Source: CAZQKE01 sp964593865
GTDB lineage: Bacteria > Chloroflexota > Anaerolineae > JAAYZQ01
DNA length: 16,634 nucleotides
Reading direction: 5' to 3'
Assembly (NCBI GenBank): GCA_964593865.1
Contig: CAZQKE010000051.1
Span: forward strand, 1-16,634
Made by a program: the position numbers and the translations under genes. Below the pieces are notes generated by a model, which worked only from the letters and a program-made list of their open reading frames with translations, had not been told where the DNA came from and did no database searches. Position 1 is the stretch's first letter, and each line of letters begins with the position of its first letter. This document shows positions 1 through 6,504 of the stretch, piece after piece.

Positions 1-781
1 GGGTAGCCAGCCGTTGCTCCAAGTTGAGTTGGACGCTGGGCGATCTGGACTTGGCCTGTACCGTCTCCTCTTCTTCCTCTTGCCGCCGAATTGGGAATTG
101 GGACTTGGCCTGGACCTCTTCTTCCTCTTCCTCCTCCTGCCGCCGAATCGGGAATTGGAACTTGGCCTGGACTTCTTCCTCTTCCTCCTCTTGCCGCCGA
201 ATCGGGAATTGGAACTTGGCCTGGACTTCTTCCTCTTCCTCCTCTTGCCGCCGAATTGGGAATTGGGATTTGGCCTGGACTTCTTCCTCTTCCTCCTCCT
301 GCCGCCGGATCGGGAATTGGGATTTGGCCTGGACTTCTTCCTCTTCCTCCTCCTGCCGCCGAATCGGGAATTGGAGCTTGGCCTGGACCTCTTCTTCTTC
401 CTCCTGCCGTTGCACCAACGGCGTGATCGTTGCCGCCAGGGGTTGCATTTGGACCTCTTCGCGCTGTACTCCTGCTGCCGGTTGGCCCATCGGTCCGGCT
501 GCAGAATCGCCCATCTGCATTATCTGTTCTGCCACCCGGTCCGCTTCTTGTTCGTAACGATCCCCCGGTGGACCGATGGTGAGCTTGGTCTGAATCAGCG
601 CGGCCATTGCCCGGTTGCCGATCATGCGCTGCACGGCCAGCAACTCATCCGGCATCATCAGGGCCGGATTGCCTATGAAACGGGATGGCGGACCCGACTC
701 ACCGGATCGGTCGGGTGATTTTGTTTTGGGACGGTCTGTGTGTGCCTTTTCCACCTTTTTGACCGGCATCTGCGCGGCCAT
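1..781 (-). CDS. DUF4157 (eCIS core)-type protein, 5' part, runs off the left edge
   Basis: An open minus-strand frame begins at ATG 781-779 and stays open for 260 codons to base 2, so it is partial at its 3' end. A strong ribosome site (AAGGAGGGGG) lies just upstream. Residues 50-64 read VQRMIGNRAMAALIQ and residues 67-88 contain LTIGPPGDRYEQEADRVAEQ. The 'GNRA' helix plus the 'vG...D.YEqEADrvAe' motif is the usual N-terminal signature of DUF4157 proteins associated with extracellular contractile injection systems (family knowledge). Residues about 124-250 are a VQ-rich acidic repeat tract: QEEEEEEVQAKSQFPIRR, repeated seven times with variation. The visible end reads VQLNLEQRLAT, resembling the segment that normally leads into the DUF4157 domain itself, which would lie beyond base 1. 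Its position behind an AAA+ ATPase and a BTAD regulator fits an eCIS locus. Whether it is a toxin, a cargo or a structural/adaptor protein cannot be told because the C-terminal part is missing. Confidence 0.85.
   Translation of the reverse strand, partial: MAAQMPVKKVEKAHTDRPKTKSPDRSGESGPPSRFIGNPALMMPDELLAVQRMIGNRAMAALIQTKLTIGPPGDRYEQEADRVAEQIMQMGDSAAGPMGQPAAGVQREEVQMQPLAATITPLVQRQEEEEEVQAKLQFPIRRQEEEEEEVQAKSQFPIRRQEEEEEEVQAKSQFPIRRQEEEEEEVQAKFQFPIRRQEEEEEEVQAKFQFPIRRQEEEEEEEVQAKSQFPIRRQEEEEETVQAKSRSPSVQLNLEQRLAT
44..412 (-). repeat. 54-bp in-frame tandem repeats encoding acidic 18-residue units
   Basis: About seven head-to-tail copies of a 54-bp unit lie inside the DUF4157-type gene. On the minus strand each encodes Q-E(5-7)-VQAK-(S/F/L)-QFPIRR. 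In protein order the glutamate runs are 5, 6, 6, 6, 6, 7 and 5 (the last followed by T), and the final unit decays to VQAKSRSPSVQ. Differences between copies are mostly single bases, for example TCC/TTC/CTC for the S/F/L position and CCA/CCG for proline. Length changes are whole GAA/GAG codons, as expected from replication slippage under selection for frame. The 'EEEEVQAK' pattern is a common linker style in DUF4157 proteins. Confidence 0.93.
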
Positions 782-846
782 AGCCCCCTCCTTTTCCCTT
801 CCTGCCGGACGCGTCCCCGCGGGGGCGAAACGCTCTGGCGGGTGGG

Positions 847-863
847 CACCGGCCAGGCCGGTG
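847..863. repeat. Perfect 8-bp-arm palindrome just after the AAA+ gene stop
   Basis: CACCGGCC-A-GGCCGGTG sits three bases beyond the TGA stop (868-866) of the AAA+ gene on the minus strand. A second GC palindrome, CCCCGCGGGG at 815-824, lies between it and the next start codon. No T-run follows either on the minus strand, so neither looks like a classical Rho-independent terminator. An mRNA-stabilising or attenuating hairpin that sets the expression ratio of the two genes is a reasonable inference. Confidence 0.4.
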
Positions 864-865
864 TG

Positions 866-3121
866 TCAATCTCTCAACGCCTCAAGCCGCATATCCTGTT
901 CGTTGACCAACCTGCCCATCTTTTGCAACTCCCGGCGTGTGCCGTGGAGCAGGTGCTTCATCGTCACACGCCGATCTCCATCGTTTCCATCCTCGGCAGC
1001 CAGGTATGCCGCACTGACAATGATGTTGCGGATGTTTCCTCCTGCCAGTTTGAACCGGCGTGCCAGCAGGCCAAGGTCCAGGTCGGGATCGCGGGGAAGC
1101 TGCGGTGGGAAAAGAGTCTGCCAGATGCGCAACCGATCCTCCTCTTCCGGGAAGGGGAAATCCACGGCAAATTGGAGTCTGCGGGTAAATGCTTCGTCCA
1201 AGTTAGCCCGTAAGTTGGTGGCCAAGATGGTCACGCCGTCGTAGGCTTCCATGCGCTGCAATAGGTAGCTGATCTCAATGTTGGCGTAGCGGTCGTGGGC
1301 ATCTTTGACTTCGGACCGCTTGCCAAAGATGGCATCCGCCTCATCGAAAAAGAGAATGGCATTGCTGCTTTGGGCTTCGCCAAAGATCCGCTCCAGATTT
1401 TTCTCCGTCTCGCCGATATATTTGCTGACGATGGTGGACAGGTCAATTTTATACAGGTCCAGGTTCAACTCTTTGGCAATGATCTCGGCGGCCATCGTCT
1501 TGCCCGTGCCCGGTGGCCCGGCAAAGAGGACCGTCACCCCTGCGCTGGAGGCCAACTTGCGGCCTACGCCCCACTCTTCCAGCACCAGGGGGCGTTGTCG
1601 CACCGTGGCGACGATCTCGCGCAAGATGGCCAGTTGATCGTCCGGCAGCACGATGTCGCTCCATTCGTAGCGGGGCACGATCTTACGGGCCAGGCTGCCC
1701 AGGTGGGGGTTGGAGTGGGCACGGGCGGCGGCGAACAGATCCAGGTTATCCAACGGCTCACCGCGCTGGACGGCCCGGTCCTGTGCCGAGGCCACTGCGT
1801 CGCGGATCTGCCCCGTGGTCAGGAGGAACTGCCCGGCCAAATTTTTCAGGTCCCATTCATCCGCCCGATCCGGATACCGCCGGGAAACACGGTCCAGGAA
1901 ATAGGACCACAGGGCGTGCCGCTGAGGGTAGGAAGGAATGGCAAATTCAACTCGGAACAAGGGGCGTTCCCGCGCAATGTCTTGGGGCTGCCAATCCTTG
2001 CCGGCGACGATGAGCAGGTCGGGGAAAGCGCACAGCTCGGCCACCAGGTCCGTCGGGGGGACGCTGCGGACGGTTTCGCCTCCCTGGGAGGCGGTCCAGC
2101 AAGCATCCCACCGGGATAGGTACGGAATCGCCCCGGTGAGGAGGGCGTCGCGCAAGGCCAATTGCAAGGCTCGGCGAGGCGACACGTCGGCAGAGGCTAC
2201 TGCGGCCAGGTCCACCGCCAGGAGCGGACGCCCCCATTGGGCGGCCAGCCAACGAGCCGCTGCTTCCTGCGCGGCCCCGTCTATGCCGTAGAAGGTCACC
2301 AGGGGACGTTCCTCCGGGCGTCCGGCGGATCGTGCCACCTGCAGCACCCGTTTCAAAACGGCGCGATGTTCCTCGGCCAGCAGGGCATCGGCCTCATCGG
2401 GTTGGGGCCGATGCAACACGGCCTGCCTGCCCAATTCCCCGCCGGGGTGGTACTCCCCCAGGAGCCAGGTGACGACGGCATCGTTCACGCGCAGTTCCCG
2501 GTTCAGCAGGTTGGGCGAATCTGTGCCGGAGCCGGGAGCTTGCTCCAAAATATGGTACTTGAACAAGGGCGCATCGGCGGCAAAGCGGGAAATCAACCGC
2601 AGCCGCTCAGGGCCGGGTTCTCCCAACAGGTCCAGGACCAGGTTGACGCATGGATTCTTGCGCGTCACGTCATCTTGGAGATAGCCGTAAAGGCGTTCGT
2701 ACTTTAGGTCTAGAGCCGGAGCCAGACAGATCAAAAAGGTGTCAAAATCAAACCGATCCAACCCAAAGAGCTGCACCAACCGTTCCAGGCGCAAAGGCCG
2801 ATTCTTTTCCCGTGCAATGCTGACCAGCAGCTGCACTTGCCGTTCCGCTTGATCCTGTGCTTCGGCAAACAGGGCTTCCTCTTCCGGCGGCAACGAGACC
2901 GACTGGCCCCAACTGACCGCAAAGGGCCGTTGGGCCAGCTGCCGGGCCTCTTGATCCGAAATGTGCAGGCCGCGAAAGGCGTCGTTGGCATCTTGCCCGG
3001 CCAGCTGCCAGCGCCGGATTTCGCGGCGTACCAGCACATCAATCCGCGCCAGCTCGGACTGCAAGTGCAACAAATTCAGATTTGCTTCGGTTGCCTGCCA
3101 CAGTACCGAACCCTGCTTCAC
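866..3121 (-). CDS. AAA+ ATPase of eCIS/contractile injection cluster type
   Basis: This 751-residue protein has two stacked AAA modules. The C-terminal one is intact: Walker A GPPGTGKT at 535-542, Walker B ILFFDEAD at 589-596, sensor-1 asparagine in ILATN near 636, arginine finger(s) in DEAFTRRLQF near 647-648, and a sensor-2-like GGNIRNI. The preceding module (about 270-400) keeps the fold pattern (LVTFYGIDG...AAR; LLIVAGKD) but has no GKT, so it is a degenerate P-loop. The first 260 residues are helical and winged-helix-like. This layout is typical of the large ATPases encoded in eCIS clusters (Afp15/PVC15-like; family knowledge), thought to act in assembly or cargo loading. The start is GTG at 3121, overlapping the upstream small gene by GTGA, with a GGAG-containing site before it; the two are translationally coupled. 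It is cytoplasmic: no signal peptide or membrane segment is visible. Confidence 0.85.
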   Translation of the reverse strand: MKQGSVLWQATEANLNLLHLQSELARIDVLVRREIRRWQLAGQDANDAFRGLHISDQEARQLAQRPFAVSWGQSVSLPPEEEALFAEAQDQAERQVQLLVSIAREKNRPLRLERLVQLFGLDRFDFDTFLICLAPALDLKYERLYGYLQDDVTRKNPCVNLVLDLLGEPGPERLRLISRFAADAPLFKYHILEQAPGSGTDSPNLLNRELRVNDAVVTWLLGEYHPGGELGRQAVLHRPQPDEADALLAEEHRAVLKRVLQVARSAGRPEERPLVTFYGIDGAAQEAAARWLAAQWGRPLLAVDLAAVASADVSPRRALQLALRDALLTGAIPYLSRWDACWTASQGGETVRSVPPTDLVAELCAFPDLLIVAGKDWQPQDIARERPLFRVEFAIPSYPQRHALWSYFLDRVSRRYPDRADEWDLKNLAGQFLLTTGQIRDAVASAQDRAVQRGEPLDNLDLFAAARAHSNPHLGSLARKIVPRYEWSDIVLPDDQLAILREIVATVRQRPLVLEEWGVGRKLASSAGVTVLFAGPPGTGKTMAAEIIAKELNLDLYKIDLSTIVSKYIGETEKNLERIFGEAQSSNAILFFDEADAIFGKRSEVKDAHDRYANIEISYLLQRMEAYDGVTILATNLRANLDEAFTRRLQFAVDFPFPEEEDRLRIWQTLFPPQLPRDPDLDLGLLARRFKLAGGNIRNIIVSAAYLAAEDGNDGDRRVTMKHLLHGTRRELQKMGRLVNEQDMRLEALRD

Positions 3122-3321
3122 TTCGCCTCCGCCTCTTCCTCTCCGGTGTGGATACCGGCCTCCTGGGCGATAAAGTGGATGGCCTGTTCCATATCCTGAA
3201 AATAGATGCGTCGGGAACTGCCCACATGGTCAATAGAGCCACGCCAGGCGAGCACGCGCCCGTCGTCGCTGACCGCTTCATGCCAGATACGGATGATAAA
3301 AGACTGCGTATCGCCTTGCAC
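3118..3321 (-). CDS. Small (67 aa) conserved-looking eCIS-cluster protein
   Basis: A short gene on the same strand as the AAA+ ATPase; its TGA stop overlaps the ATPase GTG start. The core reads FIIRIWHEA at 8-16, then LAWRGSIDHVGSSRRIYF (24-41), then a helix MEQAIHFIAQEAG, and an acidic tail EEEAEAK. I recall small proteins of the pattern 'RIW.E....WRG.I.HV.sg....F......FI' occurring beside eCIS genes, but I cannot verify this here and give no function. It looks like a compact alpha/beta protein with conserved Trp/Arg residues. Start choice: GTG at 3321 has GGGGAGGGG about six bases upstream, whereas the ATG at 3336 (five codons earlier) has only a weak site. I therefore prefer 3321. Confidence 0.75.
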   Translation of the reverse strand: MQGDTQSFIIRIWHEAVSDDGRVLAWRGSIDHVGSSRRIYFQDMEQAIHFIAQEAGIHTGEEEAEAK

Positions 3322-3416
3322 GGCTCCCCTCCCCATATCTTTTCAAGCCTTCAGGGTAGCACACAGGCGTCTCTATAGCATCTCGTCGGCGTCTCCGTGG
3401 GGAGGGAAGGGCGTCT
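3309..3416. other. Short gap between the BTAD regulator and the small gene
   Basis: About 95 bases separate the BTAD gene stop (TAA, 3419-3417) from the small gene start. On the minus strand the gap contains a CTATAGAGA stretch that could be a weak -10 element, but no convincing -35 lies at the right spacing. No hairpin with a T-run was seen, so read-through from the regulator into the small gene and ATPase is plausible. Confidence 0.3.
3322..3334 (-). promoter_or_regulatory. Strong ribosome binding site that decides the small-gene start
   Basis: On the minus strand GGGGAGGGGAGCC runs directly into GTG at 3321-3319. The purine run gives a GGAGG core six bases before the GTG. The in-frame ATG at 3336 lies at the beginning of this run and has only GAAAAG ahead of it. 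Confidence 0.5.
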
Positions 3417-4340
3417 TTAGGGGCGCAGGGCGCGATTCAGCTGTCGCTCGATCCGGTCCAACTCGGCACCGACCTGCGCGACGGTCGCCTGCAGCTGCCG
3501 GACGCGGAAAAGGGCCTCTTGGACCTCTTTGGCGCAAGGGCTGAAGCTCGGGCGTCCGCGTCGCCGACGCCCCGCAACATTCGGCTCAAAGTAGCCTTCT
3601 TTCATTTGCCGGTAAAGCTGCACGGTTTCGGGTAAGGGGGAGACGCCCAGGGTCTCGGCCAGGATTTGGACACACAGATCGTACTGGGCCAGGGCTGCAC
3701 TGCGGTCTCCTGCCATCCAATAGAGGCGCATCATCTGGCGGTGGACCTTTTCGCGGGTGTTGTCACAAGCAAGGATCCGCCGTCCACACGCCAAACCGCT
3801 CTCGGCATCGCCCCGGGATTCGTAAAAATCCATCAGTTTGGCGAGGGTATTCAGATAGAGGAGGTTGAGCCGCTCGCTTTCGAGCAGGCTCCAATCGGCA
3901 TAAACGCCGGTCAGCAGGTCGCCGGTATAGAGGTCTACCGCCTGTTCCAGCTGCAACGCCATATCCGGCGTTAGCTCCGGGCCGGAAAGGTGCTGGTAGG
4001 AGGTGATGATCGTTTCAAACTTTTCAATATCCAGCGAGTAGCGACCGGAGGGGGAAAAGGAAACAGAGTCGTCGTTGATCCGGAGATAGTCATCGGGGCA
4101 GGCCCCGGCGGACTGCAGAGCACGGCGCATCCGCCAAAGGGCATTGCGCAGGTGTTTGCGAGAGGTGCTTGTGGAATAATCGCCCCAAAAGACGGCGGCT
4201 AAACGTTCGCGGGAGAGGGGTTGTCTTCGGTGGAGCAAAAGATAGCAGAACAAGAGCCACGGCTGCCGTCCGGGAAAGCCGGGCAACGGCTGCTCCGCAT
4301 AGTATGCATGACCGGTTCCAAACAGCTCCAGAACCAACAT
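3417..4340 (-). CDS. SARP/BTAD-family transcriptional regulator
   Basis: This 307-residue protein has an OmpR-like winged helix at about 1-97 (LLFCYLLLHRRQPLSRERLAAVFW, then SRKHLRNALWRMRRAL as recognition region). A bacterial transcriptional activator (BTAD) helical repeat domain follows at about 100-247 (LDIEKFET, LYTGDLLTGVYADW, YWMAGDRSAALAQYD, LAETLGVSPLPET). This is the usual SARP/AfsR N-terminal architecture without the NB-ARC/TPR part. The tail is unusual: a basic stretch RRRRGRPSF (258-266) with an AT-hook-like RGRP core, then a helix at about 271-305 (EVQEALFRVRQLQATVAQ...) with coiled-coil character. The ATG at 4340 has GGGGAGGAAAGG upstream. It is the first gene of the eCIS-type train, and BTAD regulators commonly sit in eCIS loci of Chloroflexota and Actinobacteria, so it probably controls this cluster (inference). 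Confidence 0.85.
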   Translation of the reverse strand: MLVLELFGTGHAYYAEQPLPGFPGRQPWLLFCYLLLHRRQPLSRERLAAVFWGDYSTSTSRKHLRNALWRMRRALQSAGACPDDYLRINDDSVSFSPSGRYSLDIEKFETIITSYQHLSGPELTPDMALQLEQAVDLYTGDLLTGVYADWSLLESERLNLLYLNTLAKLMDFYESRGDAESGLACGRRILACDNTREKVHRQMMRLYWMAGDRSAALAQYDLCVQILAETLGVSPLPETVQLYRQMKEGYFEPNVAGRRRRGRPSFSPCAKEVQEALFRVRQLQATVAQVGAELDRIERQLNRALRP

Positions 4341-4367
4341 CGGCCTTTCCTCCCCTTTTTTGAGATC

Positions 4368-4406
4368 GGCGGCCCAGGCATTCCGGCTTTTCCCTCCTGG
4401 GCTGCC
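4368..4406. promoter_or_regulatory. Inverted repeat upstream of the BTAD regulator
   Basis: The arms GGCGGCCCAGG (4368-4378) and CCTGGGCTGCC (4396-4406) are complementary at 10 of 11 positions and are separated by 17 bases. The element ends 27 bases upstream of the regulator ATG, in its leader or promoter zone. A minus-strand TTGACG (about 4405-4410) overlaps the distal arm, but I see no matching -10. It could be an operator or a leader hairpin. Confidence 0.4.
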
Positions 4407-4428
4407 GTCAACACCGCCCTAAACAATC

Positions 4429-4467
4429 TCCCCCTCTCTCGCTCGCCGATGAGCGAGGGGAGGGGGA
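4429..4467 (-). terminator. Strong hairpin between the AOR operon and the BTAD gene
   Basis: TCCCCCTCTCTCGCTC (4429-4444) pairs with GAGCGAGGGGAGGGGGA (4451-4467) around a six-base loop. The stem is about 16 bp with two G-T pairs and one bulged A. It lies about 125 bases beyond the aldehyde oxidoreductase stop on the minus strand and is followed there by a short GATTGTTT run, a weak T-tract. It probably terminates the AOR transcript. The rest of the 4341-4592 gap shows no gene. Confidence 0.5.
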
Positions 4468-4592
4468 ATGACCGTACTGCCCAGAGGCCCGTTGCCACGG
4501 GATAAAGACGCCTGGGCTGCGACTGCACGCTTAGTACAACTATGCGCCGGTGATGGTTCCCGGAACCGGTCTGCCTTTTTAGCTACATTGTC

Positions 4593-6494
4593 TCATTCCA
4601 ACCCCAAGGCATCGGCTACCCAACCCAGGCTCAACTCTTCCAACTTTGCGCGGGTGGGTACGCCTTGTTCATCCCAACCGCACATGGCGTAGTAGATGTC
4701 TTTGGCCCGCTCCAGTTCGGCGGGGTCGACGGCGAATCCGTCGCTGGGACCGCCCACTTTGGGTTGGGCCAGTTTGGGCGGAAGCGTATCCTGTTCGCGG
4801 GTGAATCCTTCACGGGCGTTGAACGCCCTCATCATGTTCAACCGCCGCTCACCGACCTTCATCAGTTCCCACAGGCTCACCTGCCACCCGGTGACGGCCC
4901 GAACCATTTCCACCAGTTGGTCGGGGCCGTAAAGATGCCACGTCGGCCCCCACACAAATTGGCAGACGTTGAGACTATCTAACATGCTGTAGAACCGCTG
5001 GGTATAGACGGCGTAGCGCACCTTTTCCGGCCCCAGGCTCAACTTGGGCTGGGGGTCCAGCAGGTCCAACGCCGCCAACCGCTCCCGGTAGTATTTGTAG
5101 CCGCTTTCGTAGCTGGGATCGTGCTCGGAAGATTGATGGTCCGCGCCGAAAGGATTGACGGCGTAGATGAGGGCCAAGCTGCGTTTGACCTCCGGCATGT
5201 GGGCCGGCAGGTCGTGCCCTTTGACGGCGACTACCAATTCTTCTGCCCCTTGTCCGATGCGGGCTGCCGCCCGCGCCGTTCCTTCTGCCAACAGATCGCC
5301 CAAGCCTTCACGACGGGCAATGGCCTCTACGGTGCGGACCATTGCTTCGGCGTTGCCAAAGCGCAGCTCCAAGCCGCCGGTATCTTCCAGGGTCAGCAAG
5401 CCCCGCTCAAAGCAATCCATGGCAAAGGCCACCGTCGCCCCGCAGGAGATGGTGTCCAGACCGTACATGTTGCACAGTTGATTGGCATAGGCAATGGCCG
5501 CCAGGTCGTCGACGCCGCAGTAGGAGCCGAAGGTTGCCAGTGTCTCATATTCCGGGCCGCCGTAGTGGGGGTCGATCTTGTGGCCCTGCCATTCGGCTTC
5601 CACCACCCGCTTGCAGCGCACGATGCAAGCATAGCAGGTATCCCGTTTTTTGAGGATGGTTTCGCTCATCGTCGCGCCGCTGATGGCCGCATAGCCTTCA
5701 AAGACACCGCCGGACCAGTTGCGGGTGGGCAGGCCGCCCTTTTGCTGCTGCCCGGCCAGCACCCCTGCCGTCCCGTAGATGCCCATGTCATAGATGCCCG
5801 ATTCGGCAAAATGCTGCGCCCCCCATCTTGCCAGGGCTGCCAGTTTCTCTCCGTCGGCGATCTCCGGCTTGTGATGGCCTCGCACGGCAACGGCCTTGAG
5901 GTTCTTGCTGCCCATGACCGCTCCCATGCCGGTCCGTCCGTTGGCCCGGTTGCTCATGTTGATCAAGGCTGCAAAGCGCACACCCCGCTCGCCCGCCGGG
6001 CCGCACTGCAACACCTCAATTTTGGGATCGCCCAATTCTTCCTGAATGGCTGCCTGGACCTGCCCCGTCGTCCGGCCCCACAGGTGGGAAGCGTCGCGCA
6101 GCTCCGCTTCTCCATCCTGCACCCAAAGGTAGACCGGCTTTTCCGCCCGCCCCCGGATGACAAAGGCGTCAAACCCGGCGTAGCGGGCCTCGGCAGGCCA
6201 AAAGCCACCCGCCTGGGCGTCACCGATGGCCCCGGAAAGGGGGGATTTGGCCGTCGCCGTCACACGGCTCTGCCCGGAGATGGCCGCACCGGTGGTCACG
6301 CCCAGGCTCAGGATCAGGACGTTCTCCGGCCCCAAAGGGTCCGCGCCGGGGGGAATGAGGCGCAGGGCATAGTGCATTCCCAACGCGCTGCCGCCCAGGT
6401 AGCGGCGGTAAAAGGTCTCTCCCGGCTCTTCAACTTCCAATTTCCCCGTGGTCAGGTCTACATGCAAGATCTTCCCACTGTAGCCGTATGGCAT
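4593..6494 (-). CDS. Tungsten/molybdenum aldehyde:ferredoxin oxidoreductase
   Basis: This 633-residue protein has the full AOR-family length and order. The N-terminal domain (GYSGKILHVDLTTG at 4-17, YLGGSALG near 32-39) binds the bis-pyranopterin cofactor. The [4Fe-4S] cysteines are all present: C287, C290 and C294 (CYACIVRC) and C511 (LDSLNVCQF), matching the CxxCxxxC...C set of Pyrococcus AOR. Other family segments are NRANGRTGMGAVMGSKNLKA (182-201), GPEYET (313-318) and GLDTISCG. The enzyme oxidises aldehydes to carboxylic acids with ferredoxin as acceptor; the substrate cannot be read from sequence. The ATG at 6494 has AAGGAGGG upstream, which begins in the TAA stop of the preceding gene. 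The two genes form one operon with a 10-base gap. Confidence 0.95.
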   Translation of the reverse strand: MPYGYSGKILHVDLTTGKLEVEEPGETFYRRYLGGSALGMHYALRLIPPGADPLGPENVLILSLGVTTGAAISGQSRVTATAKSPLSGAIGDAQAGGFWPAEARYAGFDAFVIRGRAEKPVYLWVQDGEAELRDASHLWGRTTGQVQAAIQEELGDPKIEVLQCGPAGERGVRFAALINMSNRANGRTGMGAVMGSKNLKAVAVRGHHKPEIADGEKLAALARWGAQHFAESGIYDMGIYGTAGVLAGQQQKGGLPTRNWSGGVFEGYAAISGATMSETILKKRDTCYACIVRCKRVVEAEWQGHKIDPHYGGPEYETLATFGSYCGVDDLAAIAYANQLCNMYGLDTISCGATVAFAMDCFERGLLTLEDTGGLELRFGNAEAMVRTVEAIARREGLGDLLAEGTARAAARIGQGAEELVVAVKGHDLPAHMPEVKRSLALIYAVNPFGADHQSSEHDPSYESGYKYYRERLAALDLLDPQPKLSLGPEKVRYAVYTQRFYSMLDSLNVCQFVWGPTWHLYGPDQLVEMVRAVTGWQVSLWELMKVGERRLNMMRAFNAREGFTREQDTLPPKLAQPKVGGPSDGFAVDPAELERAKDIYYAMCGWDEQGVPTRAKLEELSLGWVADALGLE

Positions 6495-6504
6495 TGTACC
6501 CTCC

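Noticed and set aside
44..412. Possible CRISPR array from the regular 54-bp spacing
   Set aside because: Units are contiguous with no unique spacers and encode an in-frame protein repeat.
14..718. Plus-strand open frames over the repeat region, rich in Leu/Phe/Pro or Ser/Trp
   Set aside because: They are antisense shadows of the glutamate-rich repeats (CTC/TTC are complements of GAG/GAA). The minus-strand frame has a ribosome site and recognisable motifs.
4548..4575. GGTTCC-C-GGAACC inverted repeat followed by CTTTTTAG on the plus strand
   Set aside because: It looks terminator-like only on the plus strand, where no upstream gene exists, and the T-run is separated from the stem.
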